This document shows, piece after piece, positions 1-8,818 of a stretch of DNA of 64,000 nt. The position numbers and the translations under genes were made by a program. Position 1 is the first letter of the stretch; every line of letters begins with the position of its first letter. The DNA lies in NCBI GenBank assembly GCA_002839705.1, contig PGYO01000005.1, positions 124,001 through 188,000 of the forward strand, written 5' to 3'. The notes beneath the pieces were generated by a model that had not been told where the DNA came from, did not search any database, and saw nothing but the letters and a program-made list of their open reading frames with translations. The DNA comes from Methanobacteriales archaeon HGW-Methanobacteriales-1 (lineage in GTDB: Archaea > Methanobacteriota > Methanobacteria > Methanobacteriales > Methanobacteriaceae).

Positions 1-588
1 CATTATTGTTATTGAAAATTCTTCATTTAATCTTCTAAGCATTGATAAAAAATTATACGAAGCAATAGGATCTAACTGTGATGTAGGCTCATCTAATAGG
101 AGTAAATTTGGCTTTAAAACTAGTAGTGAACATAAATTAACTAGCTGCTTTTGTCCACCAGATAATTCATTGACATTTTTATGCAAGTACTTATCTATTC
201 CAAAGAAAGCAGTCATTTCAGCAATTCTATTTCTAATTTCACTTGTGGGTAACCCCATATTCTCTAAAGGAAAAGCTATTTCCTGGATAACACTGTCTGA
301 GACTAATTGATCGTCTGGATTTTGAAACAAAAACCCGATTTCACACGCAGATTTATCATCTTTAATGTTTTCTATATTTGTTCCATCATAATAGATTTTT
401 CCATTATACTCTCCTTTAGGACGTATTTCTTTTTTTAGATTACTAAGCAGTGTTGTTTTCCCAGATCCGGATGGCCCGCAAAATAAAATGAATTCGCCAG
501 GGAATATATCTAAATTGATTTTATTAAGAACATTATTATTTGCACCGGAATATCTAAAACTAAAATTTTTAAAGCTGACTAATGCCAT
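1..588 (-). CDS. ECF transporter ATP-binding protein (EcfA), 3' end cut by the window edge
   Basis: ABC ATPase that powers an energy-coupling-factor vitamin importer at the cytoplasmic membrane. The visible 196 residues start at ATG 588 and hold a complete nucleotide-binding core: Walker A GPSGSGKTT near residue 38, Q-loop FLFQNPDDQ, signature LSGGQKQ, Walker B LLLLDEPTS followed by the D-loop. The reading frame is open to base 1, so the C-terminal part lies outside the window. Its start overlaps the end of the EcfT gene by 10 bp, which points to translational coupling. Together with EcfT, an S component and CbiZ, the expected substrate is a corrinoid, but that is inferred from context. Confidence 0.9.
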   Translation of the reverse strand, partial: MALVSFKNFSFRYSGANNNVLNKINLDIFPGEFILFCGPSGSGKTTLLSNLKKEIRPKGEYNGKIYYDGTNIENIKDDKSACEIGFLFQNPDDQLVSDSVIQEIAFPLENMGLPTSEIRNRIAEMTAFFGIDKYLHKNVNELSGGQKQLVNLCSLLVLKPNLLLLDEPTSQLDPIASYNFLSMLRRLNEEFSITIM

Positions 589-1451
589 AATAATCTCTCC
601 TTAAATTCTAAATAAATAATCGGTAATAACAAGACTAAAAACGAAAAATAATAAATATTGAGTATGTTTTTATAAAATGAAAATTCTAACTGGGGATAAA
701 TTTCTATACGGCCCTGGCCTTGCAGAAGTCCTATTATACATATGACTGATGAAATCAAGACAACTAGTATAAAATAATAATCAATTTTTCTAAAGTTAAA
801 TGATAAATAGCTAGTTCTTTTAGCAATACCATATCCTCTGGCCTTCATTGATTTTGCAGTTAGCATAGATTCTTCTAAAGACCACGAAACAACCACAGCT
901 AACATTTTAGCTGCATTTTTAACTTTTTCTACATATTTTTCTTCATCTTCATCAATATTTAAACTGGTTTTAATCCTAAAAACCTTATTTAATTCACTTA
1001 ACCTGTAATTTAATAATGGAATAAATCTTAAAGCCATTATAATTATCATGGAAATATTGGGAAATCTTTTTGAGAAGACATACAGCATCTCTTGATAGGA
1101 AATGGCTATATTATATGAAGCAAATAATAACAATATTATTAAAAAGGATAAACTCATTAAAATTCCATATACCAAAGCTTCAAGGGTTATAAAGAAATTT
1201 CCAATAATATGTATTTGTGTAACTCCTGCATGAGAGACTAAGGGGTTCAAAATAATAATTAATAATGACATGGGGATGAAAAACTTAATCAAGTTCATAA
1301 ATTCACTCCCCATACCTTGTAATAATATTAAAATGCTGATAAACATTAAAAAAGATATTAAATAGTAAGGATCATTAAAAAGGAAAGCAAAAATTATTAA
1401 AATCAAGTAGTAAATCATGTAAACTGCAGGATGGAGAACGGTAAATTTCAT
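579..1451 (-). CDS. ECF transporter transmembrane protein EcfT
   Basis: CbiQ/EcfT-family membrane scaffold that couples the ATPases to the S component. It has several hydrophobic segments and the cytoplasmic coupling region near its middle, ending in the KSMKARGYG motif (EcfT proteins carry Ala-Arg-Gly signatures here). I start it at ATG 1451, because the family usually begins with a short polar stretch, then LHPAV, then the first membrane helix, and because GTGAT lies just upstream. A TTG at 1514 would add 21 residues but has no ribosome binding site. The stop overlaps the ATPase start by 10 bp. Confidence 0.85.
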   Translation of the reverse strand: MKFTVLHPAVYMIYYLILIIFAFLFNDPYYLISFLMFISILILLQGMGSEFMNLIKFFIPMSLLIIILNPLVSHAGVTQIHIIGNFFITLEALVYGILMSLSFLIILLLFASYNIAISYQEMLYVFSKRFPNISMIIIMALRFIPLLNYRLSELNKVFRIKTSLNIDEDEEKYVEKVKNAAKMLAVVVSWSLEESMLTAKSMKARGYGIAKRTSYLSFNFRKIDYYFILVVLISSVICIIGLLQGQGRIEIYPQLEFSFYKNILNIYYFSFLVLLLPIIYLEFKERLLWH

Positions 1452-1554
1452 CAAATCACTATATTCCTGTGTTATTTTTTGATTAATGCCATAAATGACT
1501 AAAACCGGAATCAATTAATAGTTTGTAAAATTAAGCAAATTGAATTTTTAATTT

Positions 1555-2709
1555 TTAAGAACTATTTAGAATACACCAGGAACTAATTTTAATCCAAGAT
1601 TCGATTATAGAATCATTTTCCGTAATTATATTTTCATTTTTAGGAAAATCTTTAATTTTAAGAACTTCGGGCAGTGTATTCATTATCAAAAGTGCTGTTT
1701 TTTTACCTGTGAGTTCAGGGATTAATTTCCACTGAATTTCATCAACAATATGTAAAATAGAAGAAATCATGGCTACAACTAATGGATTTTGAGAAAAATA
1801 ATGGAGCTCTTTTATAAATTCACTTTCTTGATCTGTTCTATAGGTTGATGTAGCAATTTCCCAGTATTTTTCTTCATCTATATCAAAACGATTCAATCGT
1901 TTCATCATGCTAAATTGCGATTTCGGTGTCAAATTGGTTTGTTTTGCAAGAGCACATTTTGTAGCTTCTATTACACACTTTCCAATTAATTCTCCTAATT
2001 TAGAATGCTTACCGGCATCAGTTAGAACATTTTTACTTTCCATGTTGGAAACTATGGAGATTTTATCGGTTCCTGATCCTGTGGCTATACTTGTTGAATA
2101 TTTACTCGGAGCCATTAGTTCTTGAAGAGCCACAGTTTTTGATTCTATGGCGGTCATCATAGCAGTTAAAAGAGTAGATTCATCTAATTGTGAGTTAATT
2201 ATTAATATTGTGTTAATCGTACCTATTTTATATTCAAAAAACTTATTATCTTTTTCAAAATAGGCTGCAGGATCTCCTGCTCGACCACCATTAACATTCA
2301 CGCCCCCAGTTATTATTGCAGTAACTTCAAGATCTCTAAAACATTTATTTGATATTGAAACTTTTTCCATATCTGCAGATGTAATAAGACCAGTTACTCT
2401 TTCAGGATTTAGATTGAGTCTTTCAGCTATTATTTTCATATAATCTGAAACAGAATATCCTTCCAGCCCGTCTGGATTATTTATTCCTAGCTTTAGCTGG
2501 TGATTAAATATGGCTTCTATATTTTCTACATATCCTCCATTTATCCAGGAAGTAGTTAATGAGTTTCTGTTTTTAGGTAATTTCACAATAATGGAATCTT
2601 TAAGCCTGTAAACCTTTTCATCAGTCTTTGTTTCGAAAATAAGTTTAGATTTATAAATAGAATCTATGTTGCATTGCTCAAAATTTGATATTTGATAATA
2701 AGACGTCAT
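1555..2709 (-). CDS. cbiZ: Adenosylcobinamide amidohydrolase (CbiZ family)
   Basis: Expected to hydrolyse the amide bond of adenosylcobinamide or pseudocobalamin-type corrinoids to give adenosylcobyric acid, so that salvaged corrinoids can be rebuilt. Family-typical stretches are visible: TTSWINGGY near residue 52, NVNGGRAGDP near 138, and IESKTVALQEL followed by SIATGSGTD around 190-215. The CbiZ core ends at about residue 260. The last 120 residues form an extra helical region I do not recognise. ATG 2709 has AGGAG 8 bases upstream. It sits between the ECF S component and EcfT, the usual arrangement for a salvage importer paired with its remodelling enzyme. Confidence 0.88.
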   Translation of the reverse strand: MTSYYQISNFEQCNIDSIYKSKLIFETKTDEKVYRLKDSIIVKLPKNRNSLTTSWINGGYVENIEAIFNHQLKLGINNPDGLEGYSVSDYMKIIAERLNLNPERVTGLITSADMEKVSISNKCFRDLEVTAIITGGVNVNGGRAGDPAAYFEKDNKFFEYKIGTINTILIINSQLDESTLLTAMMTAIESKTVALQELMAPSKYSTSIATGSGTDKISIVSNMESKNVLTDAGKHSKLGELIGKCVIEATKCALAKQTNLTPKSQFSMMKRLNRFDIDEEKYWEIATSTYRTDQESEFIKELHYFSQNPLVVAMISSILHIVDEIQWKLIPELTGKKTALLIMNTLPEVLKIKDFPKNENIITENDSIIESWIKISSWCILNSS

Positions 2710-2781
2710 TTAAAAGCTCCTATTGACACAAATAAGTATTTTATTGTTAACTAACCAAAAATTATTTTTAGATTCGTGTTT

Positions 2782-3411
2782 TCATTTAACAGAGCTTTCT
2801 TTTAAATCTGATAAAATAAATTTATCTTTAGCTCGGGTAAATATACGTTTAAACAAACCATAAAATAGGGCCAAAAGAATTGCATTGGTTAATCCATGAA
2901 CTAGATCAAATGGAATGCTTGCCGCAAAAACGCCTAAAATAGCAGTTATATTTAATGTGCTAATGAATGGTAACATGGAGATATCAGTAATCCATCCATA
3001 AAAGAATCCCCACATAAAACCAAATACTATTCTTATATATGCATTTTCAAGTTTAGAGCTTAAAATTCCAGCACTTAATCCCATAATGCCCCATGCAATC
3101 ATCTGGAATATGGTCCAGTAGCCTAACCCTAAAAAAAGTCCAATTACAAGTGCAGTGAGAACTCCTGTTATAAATCCAGTTTCTCTTCCAAATATTATCC
3201 CGGTCATGATTATTATGAATGAAGCTAATTGCAAACCAGGTATGGCTGCGGTAGGGAGTGTCCCCATGACACTTATGGCAACTAATATTGCTATAAGAAC
3301 TAAATTTTCAACACGAGGGTTTGAATTCTCAAAAATTCTAAAAAAGCCTATTATTCCTCCAATAATCAACAAGATAAAAATTATCCAAATGCTTAAAGTT
3401 AAGTAATCCAT
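2782..3411 (-). CDS. ECF transporter S component, probable corrinoid specificity
   Basis: Small integral membrane protein of 209 residues with about six hydrophobic segments. A first helix precedes the S-component core, which begins with NLVLIAILVAISVMGTLP. The region GRETGFITGVLTALVIGLFLG resembles the conserved G-x-x-x-G membrane segments of ECF S components. It should bind the substrate in the membrane and work with EcfT and EcfA encoded downstream on the same strand. I take ATG 3411, preceded by a GGATGTGA stretch, over the TTG at 3453, which has no ribosome binding site. Corrinoid specificity is inferred only from the adjacent cbiZ. Confidence 0.8.
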   Translation of the reverse strand: MDYLTLSIWIIFILLIIGGIIGFFRIFENSNPRVENLVLIAILVAISVMGTLPTAAIPGLQLASFIIIMTGIIFGRETGFITGVLTALVIGLFLGLGYWTIFQMIAWGIMGLSAGILSSKLENAYIRIVFGFMWGFFYGWITDISMLPFISTLNITAILGVFAASIPFDLVHGLTNAILLALFYGLFKRIFTRAKDKFILSDLKESSVK

Positions 3412-3578
3412 ACTCACATCCCACAAATTAAATTTTACTTTAATTAATTTCAACTAAACTTTATTTATTTTAATAGATATGGCATTAATACTTTTCTTAT
3501 TTCATCTAATTTGTGAATATGGGATATATTAATATTGAGTTTAATTATATTGAAGTATAAATTGATAAATTCAATAAA

Positions 3579-3587
3579 TTTATATAC
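3579..3587 (+). promoter_or_regulatory. Probable TATA box of the DUF2089 triad
   Basis: The sequence TTTATATAC lies about 75 bases before the first gene of the triad, with an A-rich B-recognition-like stretch just upstream. This is the usual methanogen promoter form. It predicts a start of transcription near 3610 and a leader of about 50 bases. Judged by eye. Confidence 0.45.
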
Positions 3588-3661
3588 TATCATTAATAAT
3601 CTTAAGTTAGATGTAGTTAAATTGAATATTGGATTCAATTTAAGTAAATGGAGATTAATTT

Positions 3662-3973
3662 ATGAAGGCGAGGAAATTAAAAATCTACGTTAAAACGGAT
3701 AAATTTTCAATTCCCATTCCTGCATTACGATTTTCAACATTTAGATGGATTACTAAAACCATAATTCGACTTTGTCCTCCTAAAATTAGAAAAAACTGGG
3801 CACCAGCATTAACTGAAAATAAATTAGGCGAATCAATATTAAAAAATCTAACCTGTGAAGATATTGATCAGATTATCGACCAGTTAGAACTGGAAGAGCC
3901 ATTTGAAATGGTGGATGTCCAGGCCGAGGATGAGAAAGATGGTAAAGTCGTGGTGAAAATCTACACAATTTGA
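3662..3973 (+). CDS. Conserved hypothetical protein, first gene of the DUF2089/SHOCT triad
   Basis: Soluble protein of 103 residues and unknown function. It shares a plan with the C-terminal 80 residues of the third gene of this triad (4386-4769): a starting strand (KLKIYVKT here, WLKVRVKT there), a P-rich strand, a helix with basic residues, a D-I/L-D-x-I-I helix (CEDIDQIID / QIDLDEIIE), an acidic turn with VDV, and a closing V-x-V-x strand. I read this as one paralogous domain. GGAGATT precedes ATG 3662. The stop is 12 bases from the next start, so the three genes are probably one operon. Confidence 0.75.
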   Translation: MKARKLKIYVKTDKFSIPIPALRFSTFRWITKTIIRLCPPKIRKNWAPALTENKLGESILKNLTCEDIDQIIDQLELEEPFEMVDVQAEDEKDGKVVVKIYTI

Positions 3974-3985
3974 TTGGTGATTGTT

Positions 3986-4345
3986 ATGAAACGTGAAGTA
4001 CCAGGAAACTGTCCTATATGTGATGGTGAAATTAAAGTTACTGAAATACAGTGCAAAAAATGCAAAAGCATTATAAAAGGTGAATTCGACCTTTGCAAGT
4101 TTTGCAGGTTAACTAACGAGCAAAAATACTTTACAGAAGTATTTATTAAAAACCGGGGAAACATTAAGGAAATTGAAAAAGAATTAGGGATATCATACCC
4201 CACGGTAAGGAATAAACTGGATGAAGTGATTTCTGTTTTTGGCCACAAAGTCGAAAAACTGGCTATTGATAAAAAAGATATCCTGGAAAGGCTTAAGAAG
4301 GGAGAAATTAGTAAAGATGATGCTTTAAAATTACTCAGTGAGTAA
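3986..4345 (+). CDS. DUF2089 family zinc-ribbon/HTH protein
   Basis: Probable DNA-binding regulator of 119 residues. The N-terminus has paired cysteines (CPIC, then CKKC) and a third pair LCKFC near residue 37, as expected for a zinc ribbon. A helix-turn-helix stretch follows with GNIKEIEKELGISYPTVRNKLD (about residues 53-75 in two helices). The C-terminus has a SHOCT-like segment, ILERLKKGEISKDDALKLL. The start is ATG 3986, because GGTGAT lies 4 bases upstream; an in-frame TTG at 3974 is less likely. It is sandwiched between two proteins that share a domain, which suggests regulator and ligand or partner roles. That is inference. Confidence 0.85.
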   Translation: MKREVPGNCPICDGEIKVTEIQCKKCKSIIKGEFDLCKFCRLTNEQKYFTEVFIKNRGNIKEIEKELGISYPTVRNKLDEVISVFGHKVEKLAIDKKDILERLKKGEISKDDALKLLSE

Positions 4346-4385
4346 AAATGCTTTAAAAAATGTCAAAATTTTGGAGTGAATTAAA

Positions 4386-4769
4386 ATGTCAAAAAATGTT
4401 TCAGAAGAAAGAATGCAAATTTTAGAAATGGTGGAAGAAGGAAAAATCAATACAAAAGATGCCATGGAACTCCTTGATGCTTTAGAAAGAAACCTGGAAT
4501 CAATTAAACCCAAAACAGAGGCCAAATGGCTAAAGGTTCGAGTTAAAACCATGGATGACAATCCTAAGGTAAATGTGAACATACCCCTGTCCCTGGTTGA
4601 TGTGGGATTAAAACTGGCCAAGAAATTTGACCCTAAGCTGGAAGAATCGGGCCTGGATCAAATCGACCTGGATGAAATAATTGAGGCAGTTAAAAATGGA
4701 GCAGAAGGAAAAATCGTGGATGTGGAAGATGAAGAAAATCAAACCAAGGTCCAAGTATTTGTGGAATAG
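4386..4769 (+). CDS. SHOCT-like domain protein, third gene of the triad
   Basis: Protein of 127 residues. The N-terminal 35 residues form a SHOCT-like helical hairpin (ILEMVEEGKINTKDAMELLDALE), closely resembling the tail of the neighbouring DUF2089 protein. The remaining 85 residues match the plan of the first gene of the triad (see 3662). So the first gene is effectively this protein without its SHOCT-like segment. GGAGTGA precedes ATG 4386. It ends convergent with the TauE gene. Function unknown. In bacteria similar pairings accompany membrane-stress or anti-sigma-like systems; I cannot say whether that applies here. Confidence 0.8.
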   Translation: MSKNVSEERMQILEMVEEGKINTKDAMELLDALERNLESIKPKTEAKWLKVRVKTMDDNPKVNVNIPLSLVDVGLKLAKKFDPKLEESGLDQIDLDEIIEAVKNGAEGKIVDVEDEENQTKVQVFVE

Positions 4770-4836
4770 ATTCTAAGATCAAATTTTCTTTTATTCCCAT
4801 TATTTATTCTTAAAATTTATTTTATTATTCTTTTTC

Positions 4837-5637
4837 CTATTCTTTTTCAGTAAATAATTTAATAGATGTGAATATCAATAATGCACCTAATATGACTTTT
4901 AATAATTCTGAGGGAGCATATACAACCAGAATGGCCCCAATGGAAGCTCCTATCACCGAACCTATCCCCATGGGAACTACTAAAGACCGAATTTCTGATT
5001 TCTCGGAATACATATTATTATGGGCATGTCTGCTAATTCCCACAATCATGGTAGGTAAACTGATAATTAGACTCATGGTTCCTGCCAATTTAACATCTAT
5101 TCCAAATATTAAAATGAGTATGGGGATTATAACCTCCCCACCAGCCACTCCTAAAAGGCTGCTGATAATTCCAATTACTAATCCGCAAAATATGGCCACA
5201 ATTAACTCTATATACAAGCTGTTAAAGATTATTCCCATGGAACCAAAGGTAATAAAGCTTTCAACAATAAGAAGCAGACCCATAACTAAAAGCAGAATTA
5301 ATAATATTTTCTTAAACAGAGTATCAGATATTTTAGTCGATATTTCTATTCCAAAGTAAGCACCAGGGATAGATCCAGCAATAATGGCCAGCATTAATAT
5401 TATCTGGGGATAGATGAAAGAAATATCAAAATTATTCATTCTAAAATAAATGGCTGATAAAACAGTAATCAGACTTATTAAAATGTTCAGGGCCACGGCT
5501 TTTTTAGCTTTTTTATTAAAAGTTTTCAATAAGAATGGAAGTCGAAATTCGGCCCCACCCAAACCTATTAAACCACCTAAACAACCAATAGGTGCTCCTA
5601 TTGCTAATGATAGTAGGGATGTTTTTTTATTATTCAT
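4837..5637 (-). CDS. TauE/SafE family anion permease
   Basis: Membrane protein of 266 residues with about eight hydrophobic segments. It has the two internally repeated glycine-rich family motifs: GAPIGCLGGLIGLGGAEFRLP at the N-terminus (read in parts) and GIISSLLGVAGGEVIIPIL near residue 160. Members export or import sulfite, sulfonates or related anions; the substrate cannot be read from sequence. AGGTTGA precedes ATG 5637. It stands alone, convergent with the DUF2089 triad. The 274 bases upstream hold nothing I recognise. Confidence 0.85.
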   Translation of the reverse strand: MNNKKTSLLSLAIGAPIGCLGGLIGLGGAEFRLPFLLKTFNKKAKKAVALNILISLITVLSAIYFRMNNFDISFIYPQIILMLAIIAGSIPGAYFGIEISTKISDTLFKKILLILLLVMGLLLIVESFITFGSMGIIFNSLYIELIVAIFCGLVIGIISSLLGVAGGEVIIPILILIFGIDVKLAGTMSLIISLPTMIVGISRHAHNNMYSEKSEIRSLVVPMGIGSVIGASIGAILVVYAPSELLKVILGALLIFTSIKLFTEKE

Positions 5638-5911
5638 TTTTCAACCTGAGGAAATCCTAGTTTCTTAGATTATATGCTCCCCTAGAACTATATCTTACTT
5701 TCTATTTCTGCATAACTGTTTTTAATCATATTTTTTAAAACTATCATGTCTCATTTGTCCTGAGATTTAAACGCGGTTATTAAAAAGAAATGAAAATTAA
5801 ATTATGCTTTAAAATTAATGAATATCTTGAAGCAGAATTCATTTTTATATTTTCAATTACATTTTGATTTTAAGGAATTTTATAAATTATTTAATTAAAA
5901 TAAGAATATAA

Positions 5912-6403
5912 TTATAACTTTAAAGCAAAGTCTTCTGCATTTTTAAGGTCTTTTACATTAGGCCTACCCTTATTCATTCCCCCAAAGAACCTAAGAAAAC
6001 TATTGGTGTTGAATCCTTTGCATTGAAATTCATCAATGATTATGTAACCTTTCGATTCCAGTTTTTCCCTAAGGGCACTGTGATCTTTGATTTTTTTGGA
6101 TTCTCCGGTTATTCCAGCAGTTGAAAAAAGGAATACTTTCTTATCCATGACTTGGGGTAGTTCATCAGCAAGCTTAAGCAGAGATTCGTCGTGTTTTGCA
6201 CTGTAAATACCTGAACCAAACCCTACTAGATCATAATCTTTAAGTATTTCCGGTTCAATTTCTTGTGGCGTTTTTATTTCTGCATCAAGAACTTTAGCAA
6301 AGACTTTAGCTATTTTTTCCGTATTATGGTGATGATACGAATACAAAACCAAGAGAGATTTATTAGACTTTAATTCCGTGTGCATTTCCTCATTATTTTC
6401 CAT
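5912..6403 (-). CDS. Flavodoxin family protein (second of a tandem pair)
   Basis: Small flavoprotein of 163 residues, probably an FMN-binding electron carrier in the cytoplasm. It starts like the family, with strand LLVLYSYHHHNTEKIA; the HHHNTEK stretch takes the place of the usual Thr/Ser-rich phosphate loop. Later come DLVGFGSGIY and KKVFLFSTAG, typical of the flavodoxin fold. The start is ATG 6403, because GGAGG lies 7 bases upstream; earlier in-frame starts would run into the previous gene. It is a close paralogue of the gene upstream and is last in an MDR reductase-flavodoxin-flavodoxin operon. Confidence 0.87.
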   Translation of the reverse strand: MENNEEMHTELKSNKSLLVLYSYHHHNTEKIAKVFAKVLDAEIKTPQEIEPEILKDYDLVGFGSGIYSAKHDESLLKLADELPQVMDKKVFLFSTAGITGESKKIKDHSALREKLESKGYIIIDEFQCKGFNTNSFLRFFGGMNKGRPNVKDLKNAEDFALKL

Positions 6404-6419
6404 TTTTTTCCTCCATTTT

Positions 6420-6926
6420 TTAGGAATTTGAATCTTTTTTTGTTTTAATAATGTTTTGAGCAAATTCTTCGGCATGTTTGAGATCCTGAGCATCAGGGTG
6501 ACCCCTACTTATTCCCAATCCTATTTTCCCTAAAAATCCTCTGCACTGAAATTCATCAAAAATCATGTACCCCTTCGATTGTAGTTTTTCCCTAAGGGCG
6601 GAGTGAGATTTGATGGTTTTAGATTTTTCAACTCCTGCACTGGTTGAGAAAATAAATGCTTTCTTATCTGTGGTTTCAGGTAATTTATCTGCTAGTTCGA
6701 GTAGTGTTTTATGATGTATTCCACCGTAAATCCCCGATCCAAAACCTATAAGATCATATTCTTTAATCTCTTCAGGATTGACATCCTCTGAACACCTTAT
6801 TTCTGCACCTAAAACCAGTGCAATCACATTAGCAACCTTTTCAGTGTTATGGTGATGGTATGAATACAAAACCATTAGAGCTTTCTTCGGCAAAGAATCG
6901 TTTATTTCATTATCATTGTTTTCCAT
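6420..6926 (-). CDS. Flavodoxin family protein (first of a tandem pair)
   Basis: Flavoprotein of 168 residues, paralogous to the downstream gene. Both share YSYHHHNTEK, LIGFGSGIY, a DKKxFxFST strand, HSALREKLxSKGY and DEFQC(R/K)GF. The cysteine in DEFQC is kept in both and could be functional. ATG 6926 has GGGTGG 5 bases upstream; the ATG at 6938 lacks one. Only 13 bases separate it from the MDR reductase gene upstream, so the reductase is a natural candidate for its redox partner (inference). Confidence 0.87.
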   Translation of the reverse strand: MENNDNEINDSLPKKALMVLYSYHHHNTEKVANVIALVLGAEIRCSEDVNPEEIKEYDLIGFGSGIYGGIHHKTLLELADKLPETTDKKAFIFSTSAGVEKSKTIKSHSALREKLQSKGYMIFDEFQCRGFLGKIGLGISRGHPDAQDLKHAEEFAQNIIKTKKDSNS

Positions 6927-6939
6927 TTTTCCACCCATT

Positions 6940-7869
6940 TTATTCTATATTTATTACAACATTCCCCTTTTTGTGTCCTTTATCCACATACCGGTGGGCC
7001 TCTACAATTTGATCCATGGGATAGGTTCTATCAATAACTGCTTTTATCTTTTCAGCCTCTATAAGCTCTTTAAGGTCTTTGAGAAGGGATATTGCATCTT
7101 TAGTCTTTATTTTTTCTGAAGAAGTATGAACGTTGAGATATATCCCGGTTTTCTTCAGAGATTTTTTAGTCTGTTTGGGTGGAATCTTAGCTACAGCGTC
7201 AAATATAACATCATATTTCTCACTATTTTGGGTAAAATCCTCTTTCGTATAATCAATTACCTTGTCGGCTCCCAGTAACTTTACCATTTCTAAATTAGTT
7301 GTACTGCAAACCCCGGTAACTTCTGCTCCCAGGGACTTGGCAATCTGTACTGCAAATGTCCCCACGCTACCTGAAGCACCGTAAATAAGAACTCTCTGTC
7401 CATTCTGGATATTTGCCATTCGAATAATGCCCAAGGTTGTAATCCCCCCTGAAGGAATGGTGGCAGCTTCCTCAAAGGTCATATTGATAGGTTTTATGGT
7501 CAGTGCTCCATCTTCAGGCATACATTTGTACTCAGCATATCCTCCAAAACCAGACCAAACTGTTGATGCAAAAATTTCGTCTCCTTCTTTAAAGAGGGTC
7601 ACATTTTTCCCAACAACTTCAATTTTTCCGGATAACTCCATTCCCAATATTGCTTTTTTAGGGTTTCTAATCCCCAAAAATATCCGTGCAAAGAGCAATT
7701 GCCAGCTAGGGCCGGGAATATTTAAACTACGCATTCTGGTATCTCCCCGGTGTACTGTTGTGGCATGAACTTTTATTAGCACTTCATTATCATTAGGAAT
7801 AGGTTTTTCTACTTCTTTAAGCTCTAAAACTTCAGGTGGCCCATATTTTGTGTATAAAATTGCTTTCAT
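6940..7869 (-). CDS. NAD(P)-dependent quinone reductase/alcohol dehydrogenase-like protein (MDR superfamily)
   Basis: Medium-chain dehydrogenase/reductase of 309 residues. The N-terminal GroES-like domain begins [17 protein letters not shown]. The Rossmann domain has the nucleotide loop [15 protein letters not shown] near residue 155 and the [10 protein letters not shown] strand typical of the zeta-crystallin/quinone oxidoreductase branch. The zinc-ligand cysteines of classical alcohol dehydrogenases are missing, which fits a zinc-free quinone or enone reductase. GAGGAC lies just before ATG 7869. It leads a three-gene operon with two flavodoxins. The true substrate is unknown. Confidence 0.88.
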   Translation of the reverse strand: MKAILYTKYGPPEVLELKEVEKPIPNDNEVLIKVHATTVHRGDTRMRSLNIPGPSWQLLFARIFLGIRNPKKAILGMELSGKIEVVGKNVTLFKEGDEIFASTVWSGFGGYAEYKCMPEDGALTIKPINMTFEEAATIPSGGITTLGIIRMANIQNGQRVLIYGASGSVGTFAVQIAKSLGAEVTGVCSTTNLEMVKLLGADKVIDYTKEDFTQNSEKYDVIFDAVAKIPPKQTKKSLKKTGIYLNVHTSSEKIKTKDAISLLKDLKELIEAEKIKAVIDRTYPMDQIVEAHRYVDKGHKKGNVVINIE

Positions 7870-7927
7870 AGTCCTCTTGACCCCATGATATTTTAACCTT
7901 TAAAAAAAATAATAATCTAGATATTAT

Positions 7928-8818
7928 TTATTCTAGATTTAATTTAATTGAACCAATCTTAGGTGCCAGATAGTTGTATAAAAGCGCAATTAAAGCGGTT
8001 TCTATGAAATACAGCACAAAATTAGTTATAAATTCTGCGTAGTCACCAGATAGAATGCCCAATAATCCTAATACGGCATATGTAATTGCCACAGCTAGAG
8101 CGGTTGGAATTACTGGTATGTTTTTAAGTTCATGCAAGTTTTCAGAGATTTGACTGAATCCTAATTGGATTTTAGATACTCTAGTGGCTATATGATTGTA
8201 GATTAGTGCAAACAATGCGTTCCAAATAAAACCAAACACAAAGACCATTATAGGCAACCCGATAATTAAAATCAGGGACACTACTATGCCCGCGGTTCCA
8301 AATGCTACACCTGTGGGCATGGCTGCTCCAGTAGCGTTGGTGAAATTAGCTGCTATTTGGCTTGCTTCAGGCAAGGTACTGATGGTACTGAGTAATGAGA
8401 ATACTGGTGAAATCACTGCGGCCAGTACTAATCCCACGATAAAAGCCCATACTGCTCCAATAGCTGAAAGTATCAGGGCATATGAAATTACTGGAATTTT
8501 TACTATATCTTTACCATCCAATTCTAATTTTATACCCCCTAATCTGGGTACTAATGCATTGTAAAGCATTACTGAGAAAAAGCTTATTACAATTGTGCTG
8601 AAAAACGCCCCTATGGGAAATAGTATAATTATGGGTAGTCCGAATCCAGCTAACACATTAAAATGCCCTAATCCTGACATAAATCCTGCAGCTTGCATGA
8701 TGCCGAGTGCTATTAACATCACTATGGCTGCAATTAATCCTAAAACTCCATATATTGAAGCTGACATCTTGGTAAATGGTGTCAGTTTAACTGACTTAAT
8801 TTCTTTTATATTTATCAT
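7928..8818 (-). CDS. Membrane protein built of repeated YN-LAP-G-IKL units
   Basis: Membrane protein of 296 residues and unknown function. The helical region ends each time with a similar short motif on the cytosolic side: LYNALVPRLGGIKLEL near residue 92, IYNHIATRVSKIQLGF near 215, and LYNYLAPKIGSIKLNL at the very C-terminus. The first two are followed by a polar stretch and a new pair of helices starting with IPVISYAL or IPVIPTAL. The protein therefore looks built from two to three repeats. Similar small membrane proteins are common in methanogens, but I know no assigned role. GGAGGTT precedes ATG 8818. Confidence 0.8.
   Translation of the reverse strand: MINIKEIKSVKLTPFTKMSASIYGVLGLIAAIVMLIALGIMQAAGFMSGLGHFNVLAGFGLPIIILFPIGAFFSTIVISFFSVMLYNALVPRLGGIKLELDGKDIVKIPVISYALILSAIGAVWAFIVGLVLAAVISPVFSLLSTISTLPEASQIAANFTNATGAAMPTGVAFGTAGIVVSLILIIGLPIMVFVFGFIWNALFALIYNHIATRVSKIQLGFSQISENLHELKNIPVIPTALAVAITYAVLGLLGILSGDYAEFITNFVLYFIETALIALLYNYLAPKIGSIKLNLE

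Noticed and set aside
3412-3661. Cobalamin riboswitch ahead of the ECF/CbiZ genes
   Set aside because: I see no cobalamin-box-like stretch or conserved stem set; the region is short and AT-rich.
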